Positions 35,983 to 45,046 of a stretch of 64,000 nt of DNA are shown here, one piece after another. The DNA lies in contig MSXT01000012.1 in NCBI GenBank assembly GCA_002083595.1, positions 10,009 to 74,008 of the forward strand, in the 5' to 3' direction. Origin of the DNA: Proteobacteria bacterium ST_bin16 (GTDB lineage Bacteria > Pseudomonadota > Gammaproteobacteria > Burkholderiales > Nitrosomonadaceae). Position 1 is the first letter of the stretch. Each line of letters opens with the position of its first letter. Under the pieces are notes generated by a model. That model was given only the letters and a program-made list of their open reading frames with translations, did no database searches and was not told where the DNA came from. The position numbers and the translations under genes were made by a program.

Positions 35983-37317
35983 ATGCTATATACGCCTATT
36001 AGCAATAAACAAGGGATTCTAGCTCAAAAATCATCAAAACTAACAAAAAAATCAATTCGCTGGCTGGTAGCTTTATCCAGCATACCATTGTTTGGTATAG
36101 TCACTGCATTTGGTATTGCACCTAATTCCCCCTCATTTGAAGAAATCCAAGTCGAAGAAGTCGTTCTGGATATATCCATTCCAGAGGCTATTGCTGAGGC
36201 TCAAGCGAATCAAACCTTCTGGCGCCAGGAAAATATCCGCCGGGGTGATACGATTGCAGCGATATTGAACCGCTTGGACGTGAGTAATCAGGATTCAACG
36301 GATTTTCTGCAGGCTGCGCGTGGAAGCCGCGCGATGCGTCAATTGAAACCGGGACAAACCGTTTATGCGCAAACGACGGCAGACGGCGAGTTGTTAACGT
36401 TGCGCTATTTCTTCGGTAACGAAGAGCTGTTTTTGATGGAAAAAACAGATGATGCATTCAAAATGACCGAACAATCGGTCGAGCTGGATACGCGGGTTCA
36501 TATGAAGTCCGGCGAAATTAATAGCTCACTGTTTGCGGCAACCGATAATGCAGGCATACCCAATAACATCGCGATGCAATTGACTGAAATTTTTGCATCG
36601 GAAATCGATTTTTACCGTGATTTACGCCAAGGTGACCGTTTTACCGTCGTCTATGAAACATTCGCCAATGACAATGGCAAGCGCACCAAAACCGGCCGTG
36701 TTTTAGCGGCTGAATTTGTCAATAAAGGCAAATCGCATCAAGCGATATACTTTAAAGCATCCAATGGCGCGGACGGATATTACACTCCGGCAGGGGAAAG
36801 TTTACGTAAAGCATTCCTGCTTTCGCCGCTTACTTTTTCGCGCGTCAGTTCCGGTTTTACCAATGCGCGTTTTCATCCCATTCTGAAAGAATGGCGCGCC
36901 CATAAAGGCATAGATTATGCTGCGCCGACCGGCACACCGGTTAAAGCGACAGCCAGCGGTATCGTGGCGTTTTCAGGTTCACAAAAGGGATACGGCAATT
37001 TGGTTGTGCTGAAACATAATGGCAAATACGAAACCGCGTATGGGCATTTATCCCGATTTGCTAGTGGAATGAGTAAAGGCAAGCGTATCAGTCAGGGAGA
37101 CGTGATCGGTTATGTCGGCTCGACCGGCATGGCGACCGGCCCGCACTTGCATTACGAGTTGCGTATCGACGGTGTGCAGCGCGATCCGACCAATGTAGTG
37201 CTGCCATCGGCACCGCCGATTGCAAAACGGGATTTGAATACTTTCCAGAAGGAAACCCATGCGCTGGTTGCACGTTTGAACATCATGCGTAATATTCATC
37301 TCGCTGTATTGGAATAA
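35983..37317 (+). CDS. M23 family murein DD-endopeptidase (MepM-like)
   Basis: 444 residues with a membrane helix at about 21-45, a LysM/OapA-like region with GDTIAAILNRLDV near 85, and a C-terminal M23 domain with HKGIDYAAP (zinc-binding His and Asp) and HLHYELR (second zinc motif). Such enzymes cut peptide cross-links to allow wall growth. The SD GGAGGT lies nine bases before the ATG at 35983. Bactofilin, 1.6 kb downstream on the other strand, belongs to a family often linked with M23 peptidases. Confidence 0.93.
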   Translation: MLYTPISNKQGILAQKSSKLTKKSIRWLVALSSIPLFGIVTAFGIAPNSPSFEEIQVEEVVLDISIPEAIAEAQANQTFWRQENIRRGDTIAAILNRLDVSNQDSTDFLQAARGSRAMRQLKPGQTVYAQTTADGELLTLRYFFGNEELFLMEKTDDAFKMTEQSVELDTRVHMKSGEINSSLFAATDNAGIPNNIAMQLTEIFASEIDFYRDLRQGDRFTVVYETFANDNGKRTKTGRVLAAEFVNKGKSHQAIYFKASNGADGYYTPAGESLRKAFLLSPLTFSRVSSGFTNARFHPILKEWRAHKGIDYAAPTGTPVKATASGIVAFSGSQKGYGNLVVLKHNGKYETAYGHLSRFASGMSKGKRISQGDVIGYVGSTGMATGPHLHYELRIDGVQRDPTNVVLPSAPPIAKRDLNTFQKETHALVARLNIMRNIHLAVLE

Positions 37318-37335
37318 TTCTGGCTGGTCATCACG

Positions 37336-37364
37336 GACGGCGGTTTTGACCTAACACCGCCGTC
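37336..37364 (+). terminator. Probable terminator after the M23 gene
   Basis: GACGGCGGT and ACCGCCGTC pair over 9 bp with an 11-nt loop, 19 bp after the stop at 37317. The tail ATCAACTCTGCTT is only moderately U-rich, and anmK begins 30 bp later, so partial read-through is likely. Confidence 0.55.
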
Positions 37365-37394
37365 ATCAACTCTGCTTTAAGCATCGAAAAATCG

Positions 37395-38495
37395 TTGGAA
37401 TCCGCTTACTATATCGGCATCATGTCCGGCACCAGTCTGGACGGTGTAGATGCCGCTCTGGTTGACTTCAGTGCGGCCGCACCAATGCTGCTGCGAACAT
37501 TTTTTTGTCCGTACGATGACGAATTGAGCGACCAGCTATTGGCGCTGCATCAACCCGGTCACGATGAACTGAATCGCGCGGCTATTCTCAGTAACCAACT
37601 GTCTTCCTTGTATGCACAAGCCACTGCGGGAGTGCTGGAAAATACCGGTATCGCAGCGCGGCAAATTACTGCTATCGGGTGTCATGGCCAAACGGTCCGG
37701 CATTGTCCCGAAACCGGTAAAAATTACACCATCCAGCTCATCAACGCCGCTTTGCTGGCGGAACTCACACAAATTACCGTTGTTGCGGATTTCAGAAGCC
37801 GCGATATTGCGGCGGGCGGGCAGGGTGCGCCATTGGTTCCGGCGTTTCATCATGCTGTTTTTAAACATACCGGTCATCATCGCGTCATCGTCAATATTGG
37901 CGGCATTGCGAATATCACTCGCCTTGATCCCTGCCAGCCTGTCAGTGGCTTTGATTGTGGCCCTGGGAATTTATTAATGGATGCCTGGTGTTCGCGTCAT
38001 ACCGGAAATGTGTATGACAAAGACGGGCAATGGGCGGCTAGCGGCCGCATCATTCCCGCGCTGCTGGAGCGCTTCTTGTCCGAGGATTTTTTTGCCCGCA
38101 AACCGCCCAAAAGCACCGGCAGGGATTTGTTTAATCTGCATTGGCTGGAACAAAAGCTATGTGGTGACGAAGCGCTGCACGATGTGCAGGCCACTTTGCT
38201 GCAATTAACGGCAACGACGATTGTGCGGTCGATAGAAGAACATTGCCCGGCGGCTGAGGAAATCTATCTATGCGGCGGCGGGGCGCACAATACGGCGCTG
38301 GTTGACCGCCTGACCGCAAGCATGCCGGGAAAAATTGTGGCGTTGACCGATCAGCTGGGTGTCGCGGCCGATTGGGTGGAAGCCTTTGCATTCGCCTGGC
38401 TGGCGCATCAGGCTATTGTGCGGAAAGCGGGTAGTTTGGCGGAAGTGACCGGCGCTAAAGGAAATAGGATTTTAGGCGCGATTTATCCCGCCTGA
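37395..38495 (+). CDS. anmK: Anhydro-N-acetylmuramic acid kinase
   Basis: 366 residues. AnmK phosphorylates and opens 1,6-anhydroMurNAc to give MurNAc-6-phosphate in wall recycling. Conserved stretches: GIMSGTSLDGVDAAL at 8-22, IGCHGQTVRHCP, GGQGAPLVPAFHHA, NIGGIANIT and a C-terminal LCGGGAHN. The start is a TTG at 37395; homology begins at about residue 6, so the ATG at 37422, within MSGTSLDG, would be too late. It follows the M23 peptidase and has a related role. Confidence 0.94.
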   Translation: MESAYYIGIMSGTSLDGVDAALVDFSAAAPMLLRTFFCPYDDELSDQLLALHQPGHDELNRAAILSNQLSSLYAQATAGVLENTGIAARQITAIGCHGQTVRHCPETGKNYTIQLINAALLAELTQITVVADFRSRDIAAGGQGAPLVPAFHHAVFKHTGHHRVIVNIGGIANITRLDPCQPVSGFDCGPGNLLMDAWCSRHTGNVYDKDGQWAASGRIIPALLERFLSEDFFARKPPKSTGRDLFNLHWLEQKLCGDEALHDVQATLLQLTATTIVRSIEEHCPAAEEIYLCGGGAHNTALVDRLTASMPGKIVALTDQLGVAADWVEAFAFAWLAHQAIVRKAGSLAEVTGAKGNRILGAIYPA

Positions 38496-38527
38496 GAGGC
38501 GGCTCGAATAACACTGCCGCGTGAAAT

Positions 38528-38872
38528 TTATACCGAGAACGACGAGCCGCAACCGCATGTGCTGCTAGCACCAGGGTTTTTGATAACGAACTGAGCGCCT
38601 TTTATATTTTCCTGGTAATCAATTTCAGCGCCGATCAGGTACTGAAAACTCATCGGATCGACCAGCAGTTTGACGCCGTTTTTCTCCATGATGGTGTCAT
38701 CTTCGTTGATGGTTTCATCAAAAGTAAAACCATACTGAAAGCCCGAGCAGCCGCCGCCGCTGACAAAGACCCTGAGTTTAAGATTATTGTTGCCTTCTTC
38801 GTCAATCAATTGTTTGACTTTAAAAGCCGCATTTTCAGTAAATAAAAGCGGGGTGTGATTTTCAGTGCTCAT
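38528..38872 (-). CDS. erpA: Iron-sulfur cluster insertion protein ErpA
   Basis: 114 residues, A-type carrier that delivers [Fe-S] clusters to apoproteins. The three ligand cysteines are present: Cys42 in SGGGCSGFQYGF and Cys106/Cys108 in the C-terminal TCGCGSSFSV. Length and context (near argC and bactofilin in betaproteobacteria) fit ErpA rather than IscA. Convergent with anmK. Confidence 0.95.
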   Translation of the reverse strand: MSTENHTPLLFTENAAFKVKQLIDEEGNNNLKLRVFVSGGGCSGFQYGFTFDETINEDDTIMEKNGVKLLVDPMSFQYLIGAEIDYQENIKGAQFVIKNPGASSTCGCGSSFSV

Positions 38873-38926
38873 ATTTGTTTATCCTCATAATTTTTTCAGT
38901 ATAGCAAACATCCGGCAGCTTGCTGG

Positions 38927-39388
38927 CTATGATGCTTCCTTTTCTACCGCTATATGCGCCTGATCGGTCGAGGGTGGCAATAATGTTATCATTTTCTCGG
39001 GCTGCTGCGCATTTCCGGATTCCGGTTTGTTGTGATGCAGCATTTTTCCATCAACGGAAGCACCGAGCTGGATTTCTATCGAACCGTACTGCACATCGCC
39101 ATGTACTTTCGCTTTTTCCTGTAATTCCAAATAGCCTGATGCATCGATAGGGCCGGTTACCGTACCGTTGATGACAACATTAACAGCCTTTATTTTTCCT
39201 TCGATGCGGCCTTCGGTACTGAGAACCAATGTGCTGTTCTCATCATCGGTTGCAATGACATTGCCGGTAATATGTCCGTCAATCCGCAGGCCGCCGGTGA
39301 AATGAATATCGCCTGAGATATTTGTGTTAGCGCCAATCAAGGTATCGATATGATGATGGAGCTGGTTTTTCTTTTTTCTACCGAACAT
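38927..39388 (-). CDS. Bactofilin family cytoskeletal protein
   Basis: 153 residues. The central region (about 17-115) is a series of short beta strands with GDIHFTGGLRIDGHITGN and GTVTGPIDASGYLELQEKAK, the bactofilin beta-helix. Bactofilins polymerise without nucleotide at the membrane and shape cells, often with an M23 peptidase such as the one nearby. The short basic N-terminus MFGRKKKN is typical. It follows the DUF6776-like gene by 12 bp, so both are probably one transcript. Confidence 0.92.
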   Translation of the reverse strand: MFGRKKKNQLHHHIDTLIGANTNISGDIHFTGGLRIDGHITGNVIATDDENSTLVLSTEGRIEGKIKAVNVVINGTVTGPIDASGYLELQEKAKVHGDVQYGSIEIQLGASVDGKMLHHNKPESGNAQQPEKMITLLPPSTDQAHIAVEKEAS

Positions 39389-39400
39389 ATTCTTTCTCCT

Positions 39401-40135
39401 TCACGATGCCGGTTGGACAGTTTCAGTAGCGATAGGTTTTTTGTCGCCATTTTTGTAAATTTGTACTTGAATGTTTTCCACGCTGGTGTCCGGTGATACT
39501 TGAAAATGCTCTTCCAGCCGATGAATGAACTTGAAACTGACCGGAAAATCTTGCTTGGAATTCTTGTTGACTAGCGGTATTACTTTACTTTTATCCTTCT
39601 GCAGCAATTTTACTTTGAACCTTAAGCTCCCTTTGAAATCATTCGGTCTCTCTCCGCCCTGAATGAGTGTTAGCGCGTAGCGGTACTGGCCCGGTGTTTG
39701 CGTTTCTTTCAGGCTGAATTGATAAATGGAAATACCGCTTTTTGTATTGTTGGCGACAAGATTGTGGAAAAACTCCAGTTTTTCCTTGAGTTGATCATTT
39801 TCAGCAGCGAGTGACTTTACTTCTTCGGCGAGATTTTGGTTAGCGGTATTGCTGATTTGCACTTGTTGAATTAAATCACCGATTTGCGTGCACAATTTTT
39901 GTTTCTTGGTTTGCCGGCAACTGCCTGGGTCAAATAGATACGACGTTTTTTCCTCGATCCTATCGTCCAGCTCATCCACAGAGTGCCTGCCTGCTTCGTA
40001 CATGCCCCAAGAGAGCGCAGCCAGTAAGGAGCAGATTATTGCAGTGACTGCTAAATAAAATTGCCATGAACGGTGCGGCCGCACGACAACACGCTGGGAG
40101 AGAATCTGCGGTTTTTTCTGGAAAAGCCTGAACAC
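39401..40135 (-). CDS. Bitopic membrane protein of unknown function (DUF6776-like)
   Basis: 244 residues. One membrane helix at about 24-46 (WQFYLAVTAIICSLLAALSW), a hydrophilic region with a coiled-coil at about 95-125 (NLAEEVKSLAAENDQLKEKL), and a beta-rich C-terminal domain. It corresponds to the unnamed membrane protein that in betaproteobacteria precedes bactofilin and follows argC; the DUF number is from memory and should be checked. The layout suggests a scaffold that links bactofilin to the envelope; that is inference. Confidence 0.7.
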   Translation of the reverse strand: MFRLFQKKPQILSQRVVVRPHRSWQFYLAVTAIICSLLAALSWGMYEAGRHSVDELDDRIEEKTSYLFDPGSCRQTKKQKLCTQIGDLIQQVQISNTANQNLAEEVKSLAAENDQLKEKLEFFHNLVANNTKSGISIYQFSLKETQTPGQYRYALTLIQGGERPNDFKGSLRFKVKLLQKDKSKVIPLVNKNSKQDFPVSFKFIHRLEEHFQVSPDTSVENIQVQIYKNGDKKPIATETVQPAS

Positions 40136-40196
40136 CGTTAAGCGCCTTGCCGATGCAAATTCGATTTATCCGCGAACACCGGAGTATTCAGCATTG

Positions 40197-41225
40197 TCAA
40201 GGCAGGAGCGGAACCTGATTGATGCCGAGTGTTTCGGATAAGCCGAATAGGATGTTCATATTTTGTATCGCTTGCCCTGCTGCACCTTTGACCAAATTAT
40301 CGGTTACCGATAGGATCACGACGGTATCGCTGTTTTGCGGTTGGTGCACGGCGATGCGGCAAAGGTTGGAGCCCCGCACGGAGCGGGTTTCCGGGTGTTT
40401 TCCGGCGGGCAGTACATCGACAAAAGCCTCGTTTTGGTAACGTTTCTCGTACAGCGCTTGCAAATCGACTTGTTTGGTCAGCTTGGCGTAGAGCGTTGCA
40501 TGAATGCCGCGAATCATCGGGACCAAATGTGGGACAAACGTCAAACCGACCGGTTTCTTGGCTACATTGGAAAGACCTTGTTTAATCTCCGGCAGATGCC
40601 GGTGCCCTGGAACACCGTAAGCTTTGAAATTATCTGATGCTTCGGCGTGCAGGGTATGTACCTCGGCTTTTCGTCCGGCGCCGGAAACGCCGGATTTGAC
40701 ATCGGCGATTAGATGTTTGATATCGATCACACCAGCCTCGATCAGCGGCAGGAAGCCCAGTTGCACGGCTGTTGGATAACAACCCGGATTAGCGATCAGA
40801 CGGGCATTCTTGACTTGCGCGCGATTAATTTCCGGTAAGCCGTATACAGCCTCGGCAACCAGATTAGGACAAGCATGCTGCATGCTATACCATTTTTCCC
40901 ATTCTGCGACATCCTTGATACGAAAATCAGCCGCCAGATCGATGACTTTTACATCCGCTTTCAACAGGGATTCCGCTTGCTGCATTGCAATGCCATTCGG
41001 TGTGGCAAAAAAAACCACATCGCACTTGGTGAGTTTGGCGTCCGCAGGATCGCTGAATTTGAGATCGATATGTCCGCGCAGATTGGTGAATAATTCCGCT
41101 ACACTCATGCCTGCTTCGCTGCGCGATGTAATCGCTTTGATTTTCACTTTGGGATGTTGCGCCAGCAAGCGCAACAACTCTACGCCTGTGTAACCGGTAC
41201 CACCGACAATGCCGACATTGATCAT
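40197..41225 (-). CDS. argC: N-acetyl-gamma-glutamyl-phosphate reductase
   Basis: 342 residues. ArgC reduces N-acetylglutamyl phosphate to the semialdehyde in arginine synthesis. N-terminal NADP-binding GIVGGTGYTGVELLRLL; catalytic cysteine in ANPGCYPTAVQ; and VPGHRHLPEI with the active-site histidine. Follows rpsI across a terminator, so it has its own transcript. Confidence 0.97.
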   Translation of the reverse strand: MINVGIVGGTGYTGVELLRLLAQHPKVKIKAITSRSEAGMSVAELFTNLRGHIDLKFSDPADAKLTKCDVVFFATPNGIAMQQAESLLKADVKVIDLAADFRIKDVAEWEKWYSMQHACPNLVAEAVYGLPEINRAQVKNARLIANPGCYPTAVQLGFLPLIEAGVIDIKHLIADVKSGVSGAGRKAEVHTLHAEASDNFKAYGVPGHRHLPEIKQGLSNVAKKPVGLTFVPHLVPMIRGIHATLYAKLTKQVDLQALYEKRYQNEAFVDVLPAGKHPETRSVRGSNLCRIAVHQPQNSDTVVILSVTDNLVKGAAGQAIQNMNILFGLSETLGINQVPLLP

Positions 41226-41278
41226 CGTAACTCCTGTGATATTTCTTCGCTATAGGTTTTACTTATTTTCTATCCAAT

Positions 41279-41309
41279 AAAAAAGCCGCCCGGAAAGAGG
41301 CGGCTTTTT
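41279..41309 (-). terminator. Intrinsic terminator of rplM-rpsI
   Basis: AAAAGCCGCC and GGCGGCTTTT form a 10-bp stem with an 8-nt loop, 22 bp after the rpsI stop. On the minus strand T-rich TTTTTTATT follows. Confidence 0.9.
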
Positions 41310-41330
41310 GATAATCCTTGCGATAAAAAA

Positions 41331-41723
41331 TTATCGTTTAGAGAATTGTTTGCGTCGCCGGGCTTTCCGCAAGCCTACTTTTTTCCTTTCCACTTCACGT
41401 GCATCGCGGGTAACCAGTCCTGCTTTACTGAGGACAGATTTTAAAGCTGAGTCATAATCAATCAGTGCACGCGTAATGCCATGACGCACTGCACCAGCCT
41501 GACCAGATTCGCCGCCGCCATGAATGTTTACCATAATATCAAAAGTATTGGCATTATTTGTAAGTTCCAGCGGCTGTCTTGCGATCATGCGGCCTGTTTC
41601 GCGAGAGAAGTAAACATCAATCGGTTTATCGTTGATGATAATCGCGCCTTTTCCCGGTTTGATAAAAACACGGGCAACAGCGCTTTTACGCCGACCAGTA
41701 CCATAGTTATATTGAGTAGCCAT
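41331..41723 (-). CDS. rpsI: 30S ribosomal protein S9
   Basis: 130 residues with the characteristic start YNYGTGRRKSAVARVF and the basic C-terminus KARRRKQFSKR that reaches the P-site tRNA. It follows rplM by 5 bp, the usual operon. Confidence 0.98.
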   Translation of the reverse strand: MATQYNYGTGRRKSAVARVFIKPGKGAIIINDKPIDVYFSRETGRMIARQPLELTNNANTFDIMVNIHGGGESGQAGAVRHGITRALIDYDSALKSVLSKAGLVTRDAREVERKKVGLRKARRRKQFSKR

Positions 41724-41728
41724 AGATA

Positions 41729-42163
41729 TTATGCTCGAATTTCAAGTGGTTTTGGTTGTTGAGCGGCATGTGGATGCGTATCGCCAGCATATATTTTCAA
41801 TTTCTTTAGCATCGCATAACCCAGCGGGCCTTTAGGCAGCATGCCTTTGACAGCCTTCTCAAGCGGACGGGTTGGAAAACGCGCGTGCATTTTCTTGAAA
41901 TTGGTTGCGTAGATCCCGCCTGGATAACCGCTATGGCGATAATAAATTTTATCTTCCGCTTTATTGCCTGTAACGCGCAATTTGTCGGCATTGACTACAA
42001 CGATATAGTCGCCGGTATCAACGTGCGGTGTATAAATGGGTTTGTGTTTGCCGCGTAAACGGTAAGCAATCTGCGAAGCAAGGCGACCTAAAACTTTACC
42101 GGTCGCGTCAATGACAAACCAGTCATGATTTACTTCGTGTGGTTTGGCTGAAAATGTTTTCAC
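41729..42163 (-). CDS. rplM: 50S ribosomal protein L13
   Basis: 144 residues from a GTG at 42163 (MKTFSAKPHEVNHDW), the normal N-terminus; a frame extending to 42220 adds 19 unrelated residues. AGG lies a few bases upstream. Conserved GKVLGRLASQIA and KMHARFPTRPLEKAVKGMLP are present. It is an early-assembly protein and is co-transcribed with rpsI. Confidence 0.97.
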   Translation of the reverse strand: MKTFSAKPHEVNHDWFVIDATGKVLGRLASQIAYRLRGKHKPIYTPHVDTGDYIVVVNADKLRVTGNKAEDKIYYRHSGYPGGIYATNFKKMHARFPTRPLEKAVKGMLPKGPLGYAMLKKLKIYAGDTHPHAAQQPKPLEIRA

Positions 42164-42328
42164 AAAAACCTGTCCTGCGTATTCAAAAAGAGCCGCGAAT
42201 TTTAAGTCAGGGATCAACAAAAGTCAAATATAGAATGCGTTATTTTATGCCGGGTTGGCGTATTTTTGCAGTAAACCGGAAGCCAGCACGGCTTACCGAA
42301 GAATGATGGATTTTAAACCAATCGCCGC

Positions 42329-42334
42329 TATAAT
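42329..42334 (+). promoter_or_regulatory. Candidate -10 element of glnS
   Basis: Perfect TATAAT 66 bp upstream of the glnS start. A convincing -35 at 17 bp was not seen, so the promoter call rests on the -10. Confidence 0.4.
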
Positions 42335-42399
42335 CTCATCCTATAAGGGATGGCAAGCATTCCACCTTAACGTATCAATCACATACCGAGAGACCCGCT

Positions 42400-44106
42400 T
42401 TGAAAGAAAAACCAGAAACCAATTCATCTGTTGAGGCAACACCGGCCAATTTTATCCGCAATATTATCGACGAAGATAATCGTTCCGGAAAATGGAACGG
42501 ACGTGTGGAAACGCGTTTCCCGCCCGAGCCCAATGGCTATTTGCACATCGGCCACGCCAAGAGCATTTGCCTGAATTTCGGTATTGCGCATGATTACGGT
42601 GGTGTGTGTCACTTGCGTTTCGACGATACCAATCCGGAAAAGGAAGCGCAGGAATATGTCGATTCGATTTGCGACAGCGTGTCGTGGCTGGGGTTCGATT
42701 GGGGCAAGCATCTGTATTATTCGTCCGATTACTTCGATCAGTTGTACGAATTTGCCGAGTACTTGATCACTCAGAATAAGGCCTACGTTGAGAGCCTCTC
42801 TGCTGAGGAAATCCGCGAATACCGAGGCACACTCATTAATCCTGGAAAGAACAGCCCTTACCGTGAACGCCCAGCCGCTGAAAGCCTGGATTTATTCCGT
42901 CGCATGAAAGCCGGAGAATTCCCGGATGGCCAATACGTGTTGCGCGCCAAGATCGACATGGCATCGCCCAACATTAACATGCGCGATCCGGTGATTTACC
43001 GCATCCGCCACGTGCATCACCAGCGCACCGGCAATCAATGGTGCATTTACCCGATGTACGATTACACGCACTGTATTTCTGACGCACTGGAAAGAATCAC
43101 ACATTCTCTTTGTACTTTGGAATTTGAAGATCACCGCCCGCTGTACGATTGGGTGCTGGATCAATTGGCAGATAAAGTGCCTTGCCATCCGCAGCAAATC
43201 GAATTTGCCCGGCTCAATCTGACCTATACCGTGATGAGTAAGCGCAAACTGATCGAATTGGTGGAAAGTAAACTGGTCGATGGCTGGGACGATCCGCGCT
43301 TGAGTACCCTCGCCGGTGTGCGCCGCCGTGGCTTTACACCGCGTGCGATCCGCTTGTTTGCTGAGCGTATTGGTATCAGCAAAGCGGATTCGTGGATCGA
43401 CATGAGCATACTGGAAGATTGCTTGCGCGAGGACTTGAATGAGCATGCGCCGCGCCGTGTTGCCGTTCTGAAGCCGCTCAAACTGATCATCGACAACTAT
43501 CCGGAAGATCAGCAAGAAGACTGTTTTGCGCCGGATCACCCGCAAAAACCGGAATGGGGCAAACGCACGATCCCGTTTTCCAAAGTGCTGTACATCGAAC
43601 GCGACGATTTCATGGAAGTACCCTCCAAAGGCTATTTCCGTCTGTCTCCCGGCGCTGAGGTACGGCTGCGCTATGCTTTTATCGTCAAATGCGTGCAAGT
43701 CGATAAAAATGCGCAAGGTGACATCGAAGCGATTCATTGCACTTACGATCCCGATACCAAAAGCGGAACGCCCGGCGCGGATAGCCGCAAAGTCAAAGGC
43801 AATATCCATTGGCTCTCGGTTAAGCATGCGCAAGTGGCGGAAGTGCGTTTGTACGACCGCTTGTTTACCGATCCCCATCCGGATAGCGGTGACAAGGACT
43901 ACAAAACCGCGTTGAATCCCGGATCGAAACAAATCATCACCGCGTATGTGGAACAATCGTTGTGCGATGCGCAGCCGGAACAAAGCTTCCAGTTTGAACG
44001 CAACGGCTACTTTGTCGCCGACCGGCTCGATATGAAGCCCGGTAAGCCGGTATTTAACCGTGCTGTAACGTTGCGCGATTCGTGGGGTAAAGCCGCAAGC
44101 TCGTAG
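42400..44106 (+). CDS. glnS: Glutaminyl-tRNA synthetase
   Basis: 568 residues. Class I synthetase with HIGH at 49-52 (YLHIGHAKS), the variant KMSKS loop VMSKRKL, and beta-barrel anticodon-binding domains at the C-terminus. It charges tRNA(Gln) directly. Its presence with gatCAB means glutamine can be attached by the direct route, leaving GatCAB for asparagine. Start codon TTG at 42400 with GAGAGA upstream; homology starts about residue 17, so the exact start is not critical. Confidence 0.97.
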   Translation: MKEKPETNSSVEATPANFIRNIIDEDNRSGKWNGRVETRFPPEPNGYLHIGHAKSICLNFGIAHDYGGVCHLRFDDTNPEKEAQEYVDSICDSVSWLGFDWGKHLYYSSDYFDQLYEFAEYLITQNKAYVESLSAEEIREYRGTLINPGKNSPYRERPAAESLDLFRRMKAGEFPDGQYVLRAKIDMASPNINMRDPVIYRIRHVHHQRTGNQWCIYPMYDYTHCISDALERITHSLCTLEFEDHRPLYDWVLDQLADKVPCHPQQIEFARLNLTYTVMSKRKLIELVESKLVDGWDDPRLSTLAGVRRRGFTPRAIRLFAERIGISKADSWIDMSILEDCLREDLNEHAPRRVAVLKPLKLIIDNYPEDQQEDCFAPDHPQKPEWGKRTIPFSKVLYIERDDFMEVPSKGYFRLSPGAEVRLRYAFIVKCVQVDKNAQGDIEAIHCTYDPDTKSGTPGADSRKVKGNIHWLSVKHAQVAEVRLYDRLFTDPHPDSGDKDYKTALNPGSKQIITAYVEQSLCDAQPEQSFQFERNGYFVADRLDMKPGKPVFNRAVTLRDSWGKAASS

Positions 44107-44155
44107 CTGTGTGCGGTTGGATTGAAAATTCAGTCACCAGGCAATTCCAAACCGG

Positions 44156-44476
44156 TCAAGTATGGTCTGTTCGTACTACCGCATACTTTTTCAGTATTTC
44201 TTGATGAAACGGCGGAGGTAAGCGTGCCCAGTCGCGTGCTTCGATGACAATCGGAATATTCGACTGTTGCAAAGCTTGCAAAAAGGCATCCAAATCTTCC
44301 AGCGGAATCGGACTTAAATCCGGCGTGCGCAATACCAGATCCAGATCACTGGCTTCATGGGCATCGCCATTGACTCGCGAACCATAGGCCCAAGCGGTGA
44401 CAGCCGGTAAATGTGCATGCAGCAACTCTATTAGCCGCTTGCGATCTTGTTCACGTAATAAAAGCTGTATTGTCAT
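44156..44476 (-). CDS. MNT-type nucleotidyltransferase antitoxin
   Basis: 106 residues. The minimal nucleotidyltransferase motif GSX10DXD is exact: Gly32-Ser33 in AYGSRVNG, then Asp44-Leu-Asp46 in SDLDLV. In known HEPN-MNT modules this enzyme polyAMPylates a tyrosine of the HEPN toxin and so silences it. The start overlaps the HEPN stop (ATGA at 44473-44476). The C-terminal HQEILKKYAVV is typical. Confidence 0.9.
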   Translation of the reverse strand: MTIQLLLREQDRKRLIELLHAHLPAVTAWAYGSRVNGDAHEASDLDLVLRTPDLSPIPLEDLDAFLQALQQSNIPIVIEARDWARLPPPFHQEILKKYAVVRTDHT

Positions 44477-44889
44477 TGCTGCCGGAATACCTCTGAGATA
44501 CGGCGGGCATCCTGAATGAATTGGGGCAGCAACCGTAAGGTTTCATTGGCAAAACCTTCGCCGTAATCGTGCGCGGTGTCGTTGCGGTTATCGCGATAAA
44601 TCAGCCAGCGTTCGGCCTCATCAAGCGAAATCAATCCATGCTTGGCCGCCTGGCGGAAAATATCTTTGAACAGTAATTGATCGACCTGCTTGCTGGAAGC
44701 GAAATAAGGTTTTAAGCATTTCTTCAGCAGCTTACCAGTTTGCTCCAGAATGATCTCGAATTCTTTGACGCAGGCCGCACGATAAATATCGTACATATCA
44801 CTGTCTTGCGGCTGCTGATTCAAACCATCGAACGCCCGGTTCAAGATGGCGATGCAACGGACAAAATAATCGGTGTTCAGTGAACTCAT
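44473..44889 (-). CDS. HEPN-domain toxin of a HEPN-MNT pair
   Basis: 138 residues, all-helical HI0074-like. The ribonuclease motif RX4HXY is intact: Arg102, His107 and Tyr109 in RNDTAHDYG. In characterised relatives Arg and His cleave RNA and Tyr is the site of AMPylation by MNT. The gene precedes and overlaps its MNT partner, the standard order. Alternative role as a substrate-binding subunit of a nucleotidyltransferase, the older annotation, cannot be excluded. Confidence 0.88.
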   Translation of the reverse strand: MSSLNTDYFVRCIAILNRAFDGLNQQPQDSDMYDIYRAACVKEFEIILEQTGKLLKKCLKPYFASSKQVDQLLFKDIFRQAAKHGLISLDEAERWLIYRDNRNDTAHDYGEGFANETLRLLPQFIQDARRISEVFRQQ

Positions 44890-45046
44890 GGAGAACTGGT
44901 TTTCAGAAAAATTGCTTAAATAAGTGTTTTAAGGTAATCGAACGTGCCGCTGGATGAGTGTCATTGAAAATGAAAAATAAACCAAGAGAATGATTCATTC
45001 ACCAGCGGTGTAGTCAAAATGTACCCTTTGTAGCGCTATTTCTTAA

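Noticed and set aside
42892..43983. 363-codon frame antisense to glnS
   Set aside because: Shadow frame; glnS is certain on the plus strand and the antisense translation resembles no protein family.
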